DNA of 12,343 nt, from positions 1 through 12,343 of the forward strand of contig JBASOM010000133.1 of NCBI GenBank assembly GCA_049658265.1. The letters run 5' to 3'. Under the pieces are notes generated by a model. It made no database searches, was not told where the DNA came from, and saw only the letters and a program-made list of their open reading frames with translations. This document shows positions 6,785-12,343 of the stretch, one piece after another. Within the stretch, counting starts at the first letter, position 1, and the number at the start of each line of letters is the position of its first letter. Source of the stretch: DTU063 sp001512695 (GTDB taxonomy: Bacteria > Bacillota > Thermosediminibacteria > Thermosediminibacterales > Tepidanaerobacteraceae). Both the position numbers and the translations under genes were made by a program.

Positions 6785-7684
6785 ATGGATGACCAACTAA
6801 TCGACAGCTTCTTAAACTACCTACGAGCCACCAAAGCCAAGTCCGAAAATACGACAAAAGCATATGCAGAAGACCTCTTCCAGTTTCTTGAATATTTAAA
6901 ACAGAGAAAACTATCAGAACCTGTCCTCTTAAATATAAATCACTTACATATCCGAGGCTTTTTGGCACATCTTAGGGACAGGGAGATATCAAAGAGAACT
7001 GTAGCAAGAAAATTGTCTACGCTGCGAAGTTTTTATAAGTATTTGATTGTGGAAGGTTTTACCAAAGAAAACGTTGCCAAAATGGTTCAGGCACCAAAGA
7101 CATCAAAAAGACTCCCTTTATTCTTATACCCGCAAGAGATAGAGAGACTTCTTTCAGCGCCCAAAAAAGACATATTGGGAATTAGAGACAGAGCAATACT
7201 TGAGCTTTTATATGCCACGGGAATGAGAGTGGGAGAACTAGTTGCACTGAAAATCGGTGATATAAATTTTGGTGCCAATTATATTATCGTTTTTGGCAAA
7301 GGCTCAAAGGAGAGAATTGTATTTTTCGGGCAAAAAGCTGCCGAAAGTCTTGATGAGTACCTGATAAAAAGTAGACCGCATTTGGTTAAAAACTTTGAAT
7401 GTGACAGCTTGTTTTTAAATAAAAATGGCACTCAACTTTCAGACAGAAGTGTAAGAAGGATAATTGATAAATATGTAAAAGCTGCAGCACTAAGCGGCAA
7501 TATAAGTCCACATACTTTCAGACATACCTTCGCTACACACATGCTCAACAACGGCGCGGATTTAAAGACTGTTCAAGAATTGTTGGGGCATTCAAGCTTA
7601 TCTACAACTCAGATATATACTCATGTGACAAAGGAAAGATTAAAGGAGGTCTATAAAAAAGCATTTCCCTACAATAAGGGCTGA
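6785..7684 (+). CDS. xerC: Tyrosine recombinase XerC (CodV)
   Basis: XerC acts with XerD at the dif site to resolve chromosome dimers before cell division. The 299-residue protein has an N-terminal SAM-like DNA-binding domain (about 1-90) and a C-terminal catalytic domain. All six catalytic residues are visible: Arg148 (ATGMRVGEL), Lys172 (GKGSKER), His243 and Arg246 (HTFRHTF), His269 (LLGHSS) and the nucleophile Tyr278 (TTQIYTH). I chose ATG 6785 because AGAGG lies ten bases ahead, whereas ATG 6761 has no ribosome binding site and lies beside the putative -10. Its place before hslV and codY matches codV of B. subtilis, so this is the housekeeping enzyme and not the integrase of the element in comM. 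hslV follows after 23 bases. Confidence 0.95.
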   Translation: MDDQLIDSFLNYLRATKAKSENTTKAYAEDLFQFLEYLKQRKLSEPVLLNINHLHIRGFLAHLRDREISKRTVARKLSTLRSFYKYLIVEGFTKENVAKMVQAPKTSKRLPLFLYPQEIERLLSAPKKDILGIRDRAILELLYATGMRVGELVALKIGDINFGANYIIVFGKGSKERIVFFGQKAAESLDEYLIKSRPHLVKNFECDSLFLNKNGTQLSDRSVRRIIDKYVKAAALSGNISPHTFRHTFATHMLNNGADLKTVQELLGHSSLSTTQIYTHVTKERLKEVYKKAFPYNKG

Positions 7685-7707
7685 TATTTTAAGAAAGGGG
7701 ATATAAA

Positions 7708-8238
7708 ATGTTCTCGGCTACGACGATATTAGCTATGGTAAATGAAAAAGGTGCGGCTATCGCCGGTGATGGTCAGGTAACATTTGGCCAAAATACGATC
7801 ATGAAACATAATGCAAAAAAAATAAGAAAAATATATGAAGGTAAAGTTCTTGCCGGTTTTGCAGGGTCTGTAGCCGATGCGATTACACTTTTTGAAAAAT
7901 TTGAAGGAAAGCTTCAGGAGTATCATGGCAATCTTGTAAAAGCTGCAGTCGAACTTGCCAAAGAGTGGCGCATGGATAAGATGTTGAGAAGACTAGAAGC
8001 ACTTTTGATTGCAGCTGATAAAGAGCATATATTCATTATTTCTGGCAACGGAGAAGTCATTGAACCTGATGATGGAATTGCAGCTATAGGATCAGGTGGC
8101 CCCTATGCTCTTGCGGCAGCAAGAGCACTAAATCGATATTCTGATTTAAGTGCAGAAAAAATAGTCGAAGAATCATTGAGAGTTGCATCCGAAATATGTA
8201 TCTACACCAATAGTCACATCGCTGTTGAGTCTTTATGA
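7708..8238 (+). CDS. hslV: ATP-dependent protease subunit HslV (ClpQ)
   Basis: HslV forms the double hexameric proteolytic core of the HslUV protease and is related to proteasome beta subunits. The 176-residue precursor begins MFSATT; removal of four residues would expose Thr5 as the N-terminal nucleophile. In mature numbering the other active-site residues are in place: Asp17 (Asp21 here, GDGQVTFG), Lys33 (Lys37) and Ser125 (Ser129 in IGSGGPYAL). The B. subtilis ClpQ homologue is known for an unusual N-terminal serine, while this one has the ordinary threonine. AAAGGGGA lies about eight bases ahead of ATG 7708. The stop codon TGA overlaps the first base of the hslU ribosome binding site, so the two subunits are probably translationally coupled. 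Confidence 0.97.
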   Translation: MFSATTILAMVNEKGAAIAGDGQVTFGQNTIMKHNAKKIRKIYEGKVLAGFAGSVADAITLFEKFEGKLQEYHGNLVKAAVELAKEWRMDKMLRRLEALLIAADKEHIFIISGNGEVIEPDDGIAAIGSGGPYALAAARALNRYSDLSAEKIVEESLRVASEICIYTNSHIAVESL

Positions 8239-8251
8239 GGAGGTGCAAATT

Positions 8252-9649
8252 GTGGAGAATTTGACACCAAGGAAAATAGTTGAAGAATTGGACAGATACA
8301 TAGTAGGTCAAGATGAAGCAAAAAAATGTGTAGCAATAGCTCTAAGAAATCGATATCGACGTCTGATGCTGCCTGATGAAATCAAGGAAGAAGTAATTCC
8401 AAAGAATATCCTCATGATAGGGCCTACAGGCGTTGGCAAAACAGAAATAGCAAGGCGCGTTGCCAGACTCGTAAATGCTCCTTTTGTAAAAGTTGAAGCA
8501 ACTAAATTCACAGAAGTAGGATATGTTGGAAGAGATGTTGAGTCTATGGTAAGGGACTTGGTTGAAACATCAATCCGAATGGTAAAGCGTGAAAAGATGG
8601 AAGCTGTCAAAGACAAAGCAAGGGAGCTTGCGGGACTTAGAATTGCTGAAATATTACATCCATCTCCGAAAAAAACAACATCTGTAAATCCTCTCGAAGC
8701 TATTTTTGGAACTACAGCTAGAGCAAAATACGAGCAGGAAGACGATGTTTTTAATGAAAAACTGAACAGTGCAAAGGAGAAACAAAAAGAAATATTGGAA
8801 AAAATAAACGATGGCAGTTTGGACAAAGAGCTAGTTGAAATCGAAGTGGAAGACAACACTCCTCCAATGCTCGAAGTTTTTTCTGCTTCAGGTATGGAAG
8901 AAATGGGCATCAATTTTCAGGATATGTTTGGTGGGCTCTTCCCTAAACGCAGGAAAAGGCGTAAAGTTACAATCGAAAACGCTCGCAGAATTTTGGCTCA
9001 GGAAGAAGCGCAAAAATTAATAGATATGGACGAAGTAATAAGTGAATCCATTGAAAAAGCCGAAAACTCAGGGATTATTTTCATAGATGAAATTGACAAA
9101 ATAGCAGGAAAAGAATCACATAGCCCTGATGTTTCAAGAGAAGGTGTGCAAAGAGACATCCTGCCCATTGTGGAAGGTTCTACTGTCATAACAAAATACG
9201 GTCCGGTTAAAACAGATCACATATTATTTATTGCTGCCGGAGCATTCCATATTTCAAAACCATCGGATTTAATCCCTGAGCTGCAAGGGCGTTTTCCGAT
9301 TAGAGTTGAACTTCAAAGCTTATCGGAAAAAGATTTAAAAAAGATTTTGATAGAACCTAAAAATTCGCTAATTAAACAATATACTGCTTTGATAGAAACT
9401 GAAGGTATAAAAATCAGCTTTTCCGAAGATGCTATTGATGAAATAGTTAGAGTGGCAGCATATGTCAACCAGCAATCAGAAAATATTGGAGCAAGAAGGC
9501 TTGCTACAGTTATGGAGAAAATATTGGAAGATATTTCATTTACTGCACCGGAATTACCTCAAAAGGAAATAACGATCGATAAAAATTATGTTAATGATAA
9601 GCTAATAGATATCATAAAAGATAAAGATCTAAGCATGTATATTCTGTAA
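8252..9649 (+). CDS. hslU: ATP-dependent protease ATPase subunit HslU (ClpY)
   Basis: HslU is the hexameric AAA+ unfoldase that feeds substrates into HslV. The 465-residue protein has Walker A at 57-64 (GPTGVGKT), the pore loop GYVG at 90-93, a charged intermediate I domain at about 110-245, and Walker B at 275-282 with Asp279 and Glu280 (IIFIDEID). The sensor 2 region is IGARRLATVMEKIL. The C-terminus SMYIL matches the conserved tail that docks into HslV. I start it at GTG 8252 (MENLTPRKIVEEL), six bases after a perfect AGGAGGTG at 8238-8245; the frame is open further upstream but that part overlaps hslV. A 201-codon open frame on the opposite strand (8308-8913) is a shadow of this gene. No clear terminator follows. 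Confidence 0.97.
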   Translation: MENLTPRKIVEELDRYIVGQDEAKKCVAIALRNRYRRLMLPDEIKEEVIPKNILMIGPTGVGKTEIARRVARLVNAPFVKVEATKFTEVGYVGRDVESMVRDLVETSIRMVKREKMEAVKDKARELAGLRIAEILHPSPKKTTSVNPLEAIFGTTARAKYEQEDDVFNEKLNSAKEKQKEILEKINDGSLDKELVEIEVEDNTPPMLEVFSASGMEEMGINFQDMFGGLFPKRRKRRKVTIENARRILAQEEAQKLIDMDEVISESIEKAENSGIIFIDEIDKIAGKESHSPDVSREGVQRDILPIVEGSTVITKYGPVKTDHILFIAAGAFHISKPSDLIPELQGRFPIRVELQSLSEKDLKKILIEPKNSLIKQYTALIETEGIKISFSEDAIDEIVRVAAYVNQQSENIGARRLATVMEKILEDISFTAPELPQKEITIDKNYVNDKLIDIIKDKDLSMYIL

Positions 9650-9716
9650 AACACAATAAACAATAATACATTTTGTTTTAAAATTTGAAAAAAAGTTTAA
9701 TGGGAGGAATATGAAA

Positions 9717-10502
9717 ATGAGCAAAAGCTTGTTAGAAAAGACGAGAAAAATTAACAAACTCTTACAAAGATCTGCGGGGTATCCTGTAGATTTTAACGAT
9801 GTATGTAAAAGTCTTGGTGAGGTTTTGTCATCAAATGCATACGTAGCCAGTCGAAAAGGAAAAGTTCTAGGCTTTTACCTGTTGGAAGATTATGATTGCA
9901 ATGCAGTTGAAGAAGACATCTTAGAGGACAAAATGTTTCCGAAAGAAATAAATGACAAACTGCTGGACATTCACGAAACAAAACAGAACATCTCTCCAAA
10001 TTCTTCCGATTTTATTTTCCAAAATGGAAGCGAAGCAAACAATGCAGATAAACTGATTACAATCGTTCCCATTAACGGCGGCGGAGAGAGACTCGGCACA
10101 TTGGTACTTTCTAGATATAAACATGAGTTTACCGAAGAAGATTTGGTACTTGCCGAATACAGTGCTACTGTAGTAGGAATGGAAATTTTGAGATCTAAGA
10201 GTGAAGAAATAGAGGAAGAAGCTAGAAAAAAGGCAGTTGTTCAGCTTGCAATAGGCACCCTGTCTTTTTCAGAGTTAGAAGCTGTGGAACACATTTTTGA
10301 GGAACTGGATGGCAACGAAGGCCTTTTGGTGGCAAGCAAAATTGCCGATAGGGTAGGTATCACAAGGTCAGTAATTGTAAATGCTTTAAGAAAATTTGAA
10401 AGTGCAGGAGTTATAGAATCTCGGTCCCTTGGAATGAAGGGGACATACATAAAGATTCTAAATGATAAGCTTCTGGAAGAACTGAAAAAGGTAAGATCGT
10501 AA
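9717..10502 (+). CDS. codY: GTP-sensing global repressor CodY
   Basis: CodY represses amino acid uptake, biosynthesis and other stationary-phase genes when GTP and branched-chain amino acids are plentiful. The 261-residue protein has an N-terminal GAF domain (about 1-150, with IVPINGGGERLGTLVLSR), a long helical linker (EEIEEEARKKAV) and a C-terminal winged helix-turn-helix starting near residue 206 (ASKIADRVGITRSVIVNALR). The last part is nearly identical to B. subtilis CodY, so DNA recognition should be the same. GGGAGG (9702-9707) lies three bases before ATG 9711 and nine before ATG 9717; I prefer 9717 (MSKSLLEKTRKIN) for spacing and length (B. subtilis has 259). Upstream, TTGTTT (9673-9678) and TTTAAT (9696-9701) could be a weak extra promoter. 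A strong terminator follows. Confidence 0.96.
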   Translation: MSKSLLEKTRKINKLLQRSAGYPVDFNDVCKSLGEVLSSNAYVASRKGKVLGFYLLEDYDCNAVEEDILEDKMFPKEINDKLLDIHETKQNISPNSSDFIFQNGSEANNADKLITIVPINGGGERLGTLVLSRYKHEFTEEDLVLAEYSATVVGMEILRSKSEEIEEEARKKAVVQLAIGTLSFSELEAVEHIFEELDGNEGLLVASKIADRVGITRSVIVNALRKFESAGVIESRSLGMKGTYIKILNDKLLEELKKVRS

Positions 10503-10536
10503 TCCGGATGTAAAAATCCATGTAAAAATAATATTT

Positions 10537-10601
10537 GGAAGGATTTTGTTGATAAATGTCTAATATATAGTATTTACAACAAATCCTTCCTTTTTATTTA
10601 T
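10537..10601 (+). terminator. Intrinsic terminator after codY
   Basis: The 5' arm GGAAGGATTTTGTTG (10537-10551) pairs with CAACAAATCCTTCC (10577-10590), leaving one bulged T. The intervening bases can extend the stem (TAAAT with ATTTA). The run TTTTTATTTAT (10591-10601) follows. It should end the xerC-hslVU-codY transcript and separate it from the flagellar genes. Confidence 0.85.
10538..10569 (+). repeat. Direct repeat copy 1 (5' arm of the codY terminator)
   Basis: GAAGGATTTTG-TT-GAT-AAATGTCTAATA is repeated 101 bases downstream with few changes. In this copy the first half also forms the 5' arm of the terminator stem. Confidence 0.6.
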
Positions 10602-10638
10602 AAACTAGAAAATTTTGGATTTATAGTTGCAATCTGAA

Positions 10639-10670
10639 GAAGGATTTTGGCGATTTATGTCTAATAATAT
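10639..10670 (+). repeat. Direct repeat copy 2, upstream of flgB
   Basis: GAAGGATTTTG-GC-GAT-TTATGTCTAATA matches copy 1 at 10538 over about 28 bases with four differences, but has no complementary 3' arm or T-run, so it is not a terminator. It ends in a palindrome ATAATATTAT (10664-10673). It lies 52 bases before flgB, where a promoter or operator is expected. TTGGCG (10647-10652) and TATTAT (10668-10673) could form a promoter with a short 15-base spacer. Confidence 0.55.
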
Positions 10671-10721
10671 TATAAGCAATATATTCCATTCCGGCTTAGG
10701 CTAGAAAAAAAGGGTGAATGA

Positions 10722-11123
10722 ATGAATATGTTCAAAACAATCGACTTTATGGGAACTTTATTGGATGTAAAACTAAAGAGACATGAACTTATTTCTAATA
10801 ATCTGGCCAATGTTGACACTCCCGGTTACAAGAGATATGACATATCTTTTGAAGAGTTATTGAAAAGCAAACTAAATAAGAGCAGCATACCTTTAGCAAC
10901 CACACATGATAAGCATATTGATACGAAAAAACAATTAATGGATGTTAAACCCGTAATATATCGCGAAGAGAATCACAGCTTCAGAAACGATAATAACAAT
11001 GTAGACATTGATAAAGAAATGGTGGAAATGGTGAAAAACACTTTATCCTATAATATTATATCAGAGCAAATAAGTAAAAACCTAAAACTTCTCCAAACTG
11101 CAATCAGCGAAGGGAGGAAGTAG
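10722..11123 (+). CDS. flgB: Flagellar basal body rod protein FlgB
   Basis: FlgB forms the base of the proximal rod, just outside the MS ring, and is exported by the flagellar type III apparatus. The 133-residue protein carries the rod-protein signature SNNLANVDTPGYKRYD near residues 26-41 and the C-terminal heptad-like helix typical of the family (KEMVEMVKNTLSYNIISEQISKNLKLLQTAI). There is no cleaved signal peptide, as expected. AGGGTGA five bases ahead supports ATG 10722; ATG 10728 is possible. It is the first gene of the basal body operon, after a 219-base spacer with a terminator. No sigma-D (TAAA-N15-GCCGATAA) promoter is visible, so expression probably starts from a vegetative-type promoter. 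flgC starts three bases after its stop. Confidence 0.95.
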   Translation: MNMFKTIDFMGTLLDVKLKRHELISNNLANVDTPGYKRYDISFEELLKSKLNKSSIPLATTHDKHIDTKKQLMDVKPVIYREENHSFRNDNNNVDIDKEMVEMVKNTLSYNIISEQISKNLKLLQTAISEGRK

Positions 11124-11126
11124 TCC

Positions 11127-11558
11127 GTGGGAATGTTCGATATGTTGGACATTAGTGCTTCCGGAATGACGGCGCAAAGGCTTAGGCTCGATGTTATTTC
11201 TAACAATATTGCCAATGTAAACACTACAAGGACAAATGAAGGAGGCCCTTATAAAAGGGAAAGGGTAGTTTTCCAGGAAATAAGGGATCGGAAGTCTTTT
11301 AGTGATTATCTCAGAGAAAGCAAGCGTGCTGGCGTGAGGGTTGTTTCAATTCAAAAAGACGATGCACCTTTTAAAACTGTGTATGACCCGACTCATCCTG
11401 ATGCTGATGCAGAGGGATATGTCAGGCTTCCCAATGTAAATATTGTTACAGAAATGGTAGATATGATATCTGCATTAAGAAGCTATGAGGCAAATGTAAC
11501 AGCTATTAACGCTGCTAAAAGCATGATGAGTAAAGCACTTGAGATAAGTAGGATATAA
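11127..11558 (+). CDS. flgC: Flagellar basal body rod protein FlgC
   Basis: FlgC is a proximal rod subunit stacked on FlgB. The 143-residue protein has the N-terminal signature ISNNIANVNTT at about 25-35, lacking the GYKR of FlgB but having the PYKRERVVF equivalent typical of FlgC. The C-terminal helix EMVDMISALRSYEANVTAINAAK is the conserved coiled-coil part. I use GTG 11127, nine bases after GGGAGG (11112-11117), which lies within the end of flgB; ATG 11133 would be 15 bases away. The near overlap with flgB indicates coupled translation and equal dosage of the two rod proteins. Confidence 0.95.
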   Translation: MGMFDMLDISASGMTAQRLRLDVISNNIANVNTTRTNEGGPYKRERVVFQEIRDRKSFSDYLRESKRAGVRVVSIQKDDAPFKTVYDPTHPDADAEGYVRLPNVNIVTEMVDMISALRSYEANVTAINAAKSMMSKALEISRI

Positions 11559-11582
11559 TGAAGCTTGAAAGGGGATAAAGCA

Positions 11583-11876
11583 GTGAAGATAGAACTTGAC
11601 AACAAAACCATGACTAATCATCTCATCAATTCTGGGGGAGCTAAAGTACAGGGGGAAAAGTCATTTGGGGAAGTATTAAAGAATGCGTTAGAGTCAGTAA
11701 ATACATATCAAAAAGAATATGAAACTGTCCTTTATCGTCATCTCATTGGCGATGATGTTGATTTACATGATGTCGTAATTGCAGGTGAGAAAGCAAGACT
11801 ATCCCTTGAGCTTACTTTGCAAATACGAAACAAGGCTATGGAAGCATACCAAGAAATCATGAGAATGCAGATTTAA
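11583..11876 (+). CDS. fliE: Flagellar hook-basal body complex protein FliE
   Basis: FliE joins the rod (FlgB) to the MS ring (FliF) and is the first rod-type protein exported. The 97-residue protein shows the family core SFGEVLKNALESVN and the C-terminal GDDVDLHDVVIAGEKARLSL followed by QIRNKAMEAYQEIMRMQI. I start it at GTG 11583 (MKIELDNKTM), because AAAGGGG lies eight bases ahead. The frame is open to TTG 11565, but that codon lies upstream of this ribosome binding site. Length fits the family (about 100). flgC ends 24 bases upstream and fliF begins 17 bases downstream, so all are one operon. Confidence 0.95.
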   Translation: MKIELDNKTMTNHLINSGGAKVQGEKSFGEVLKNALESVNTYQKEYETVLYRHLIGDDVDLHDVVIAGEKARLSLELTLQIRNKAMEAYQEIMRMQI

Positions 11877-11893
11877 CAGGACAGGTGTAAACA

Positions 11894-12343
11894 ATGGATT
11901 ACTTGCAAGAAATAAAGCATCGAGCTATAGAGTTTTGGCAAAGTAGAAATAGGGCACAGAAAGTAAAAATCATTGTTTTTGCAGTTGCGATCATTTCAAG
12001 CTTAAGCGTGATGCTTTATATTATTAATAGACCTGTGTATGTACCTTTATATACCAACCTTGATGTAAAAGATGCAGCAGAAATTGCTAAGAAACTTGAT
12101 GAAAACAATATTCGATATAGACTCGAAGACCAGGGGGAAACCATTCTGGTAGACCCTGAACAGAGATACAAAATAAGGTTAATATTAGCCCAGGAAGGTT
12201 TACCTAAAGGTGGCTCTATAGGCTTTGATGAGGTATTCAGCCAATCAAGATTAGGTACCACTGAATGGGAAAGACGAATACAATACAATCAAGCACTACA
12301 GGGAGAACTTTCAAGAGCAATTGAAATGATGAAATCCGTTGAA
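11894..12343 (+). CDS. fliF: Flagellar MS-ring protein FliF (N-terminal part, runs off the window)
   Basis: FliF builds the MS ring in the cytoplasmic membrane, the base on which rod, rotor and export gate assemble. The first 150 codons are present and the frame is open to the right edge. A basic, amphipathic N-terminus is followed by a transmembrane segment at about residues 24-44 (VKIIVFAVAIISSLSVMLYI). Then comes the ring-building YscJ/FliF domain (YVPLYTNLDVKDAAEIAKKL, and LILAQEGLPKGGSIGFD near residues 97-113). ATG 11894 is preceded by AGGTG at about six bases. Full-length FliF is usually 500-550 residues, so about 70 percent lies outside. No disruption is seen in this part. Confidence 0.95.
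   Translation, partial: MDYLQEIKHRAIEFWQSRNRAQKVKIIVFAVAIISSLSVMLYIINRPVYVPLYTNLDVKDAAEIAKKLDENNIRYRLEDQGETILVDPEQRYKIRLILAQEGLPKGGSIGFDEVFSQSRLGTTEWERRIQYNQALQGELSRAIEMMKSVE

Noticed and set aside
6785..7684. XerC as the integrase of the element interrupting comM
   Set aside because: It lies in the conserved codV position before hslV and codY, more than 5 kb from the junction with housekeeping genes between, and aligns with XerC catalytic numbering.
8308..8913. 201-codon open frame on the - strand inside hslU
   Set aside because: It lies wholly antisense to a gene with all family motifs, has no ribosome binding site, and its Ser/Phe/Ile-rich composition is what the complement of a charged coding region gives.
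10597..10620. Possible CodY box around GAAAATTTT before flgB
   Set aside because: Only one half of the AATTTTCWGAAAATT motif matches; the other half agrees at too few positions.
10645..10660. Sigma-D promoter from GGCGATTT upstream of flgB
   Set aside because: It matches GCCGATAA poorly and there is no TAAA about 15 bases upstream.

Overview
The window is AT-rich DNA with strong purine-rich ribosome binding sites (GGGAGG, AGGAGGTG) and the gene order dprA-topA-trmFO-xerC-hslV-hslU-codY-flgB-flgC-fliE-fliF. This order matches the Bacillus subtilis smf-topA-gid-codV-clpQY-codY-fla/che region. CodY and TrmFO (the folate/FAD tRNA methyltransferase) together point to a flagellated Firmicute. The base composition suggests a member of the Clostridia, but I cannot name the genus with confidence.

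Region 1 (1-1475) does not belong to this conserved block. It holds a short unrecognised protein on the + strand. On the - strand it holds a two-gene unit: a regulator with two XRE-type helix-turn-helix domains, followed by a 78-residue unknown protein. It ends abruptly inside comM (yifB), of which only the last 161 codons remain (1476-1961). At the base where ComM homology starts there is an imperfect 9+9 bp dyad around a central TG. This looks like the attachment-site junction of an integrated element, possibly one using a large serine recombinase. The rest of the element, the recombinase and the N-terminal part of comM would lie to the left, outside the window.

Region 2 (2122-10502) is a dense + strand housekeeping block. 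It contains dprA (protection of incoming single-stranded DNA), topA (topoisomerase I), trmFO (m5U54 in tRNA), xerC (chromosome dimer resolution), hslV and hslU (the ATP-dependent protease ClpQY) and codY (GTP and branched-chain amino acid sensing repressor). Putative promoters precede dprA, topA and xerC. A long hairpin terminator follows codY.

Region 3 (10503-12343) begins with a 219-bp spacer containing the terminator and a second, nearly identical copy of the terminator's 5' arm. It continues with the start of the flagellar basal body operon: flgB and flgC (proximal rod), fliE (rod to MS-ring adaptor) and the first 150 codons of fliF (MS ring), which runs off the right edge.

Most of the window is ordinary conserved sequence. 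The parts worth a second look are the comM junction and its left flank, and the repeated element between codY and flgB.
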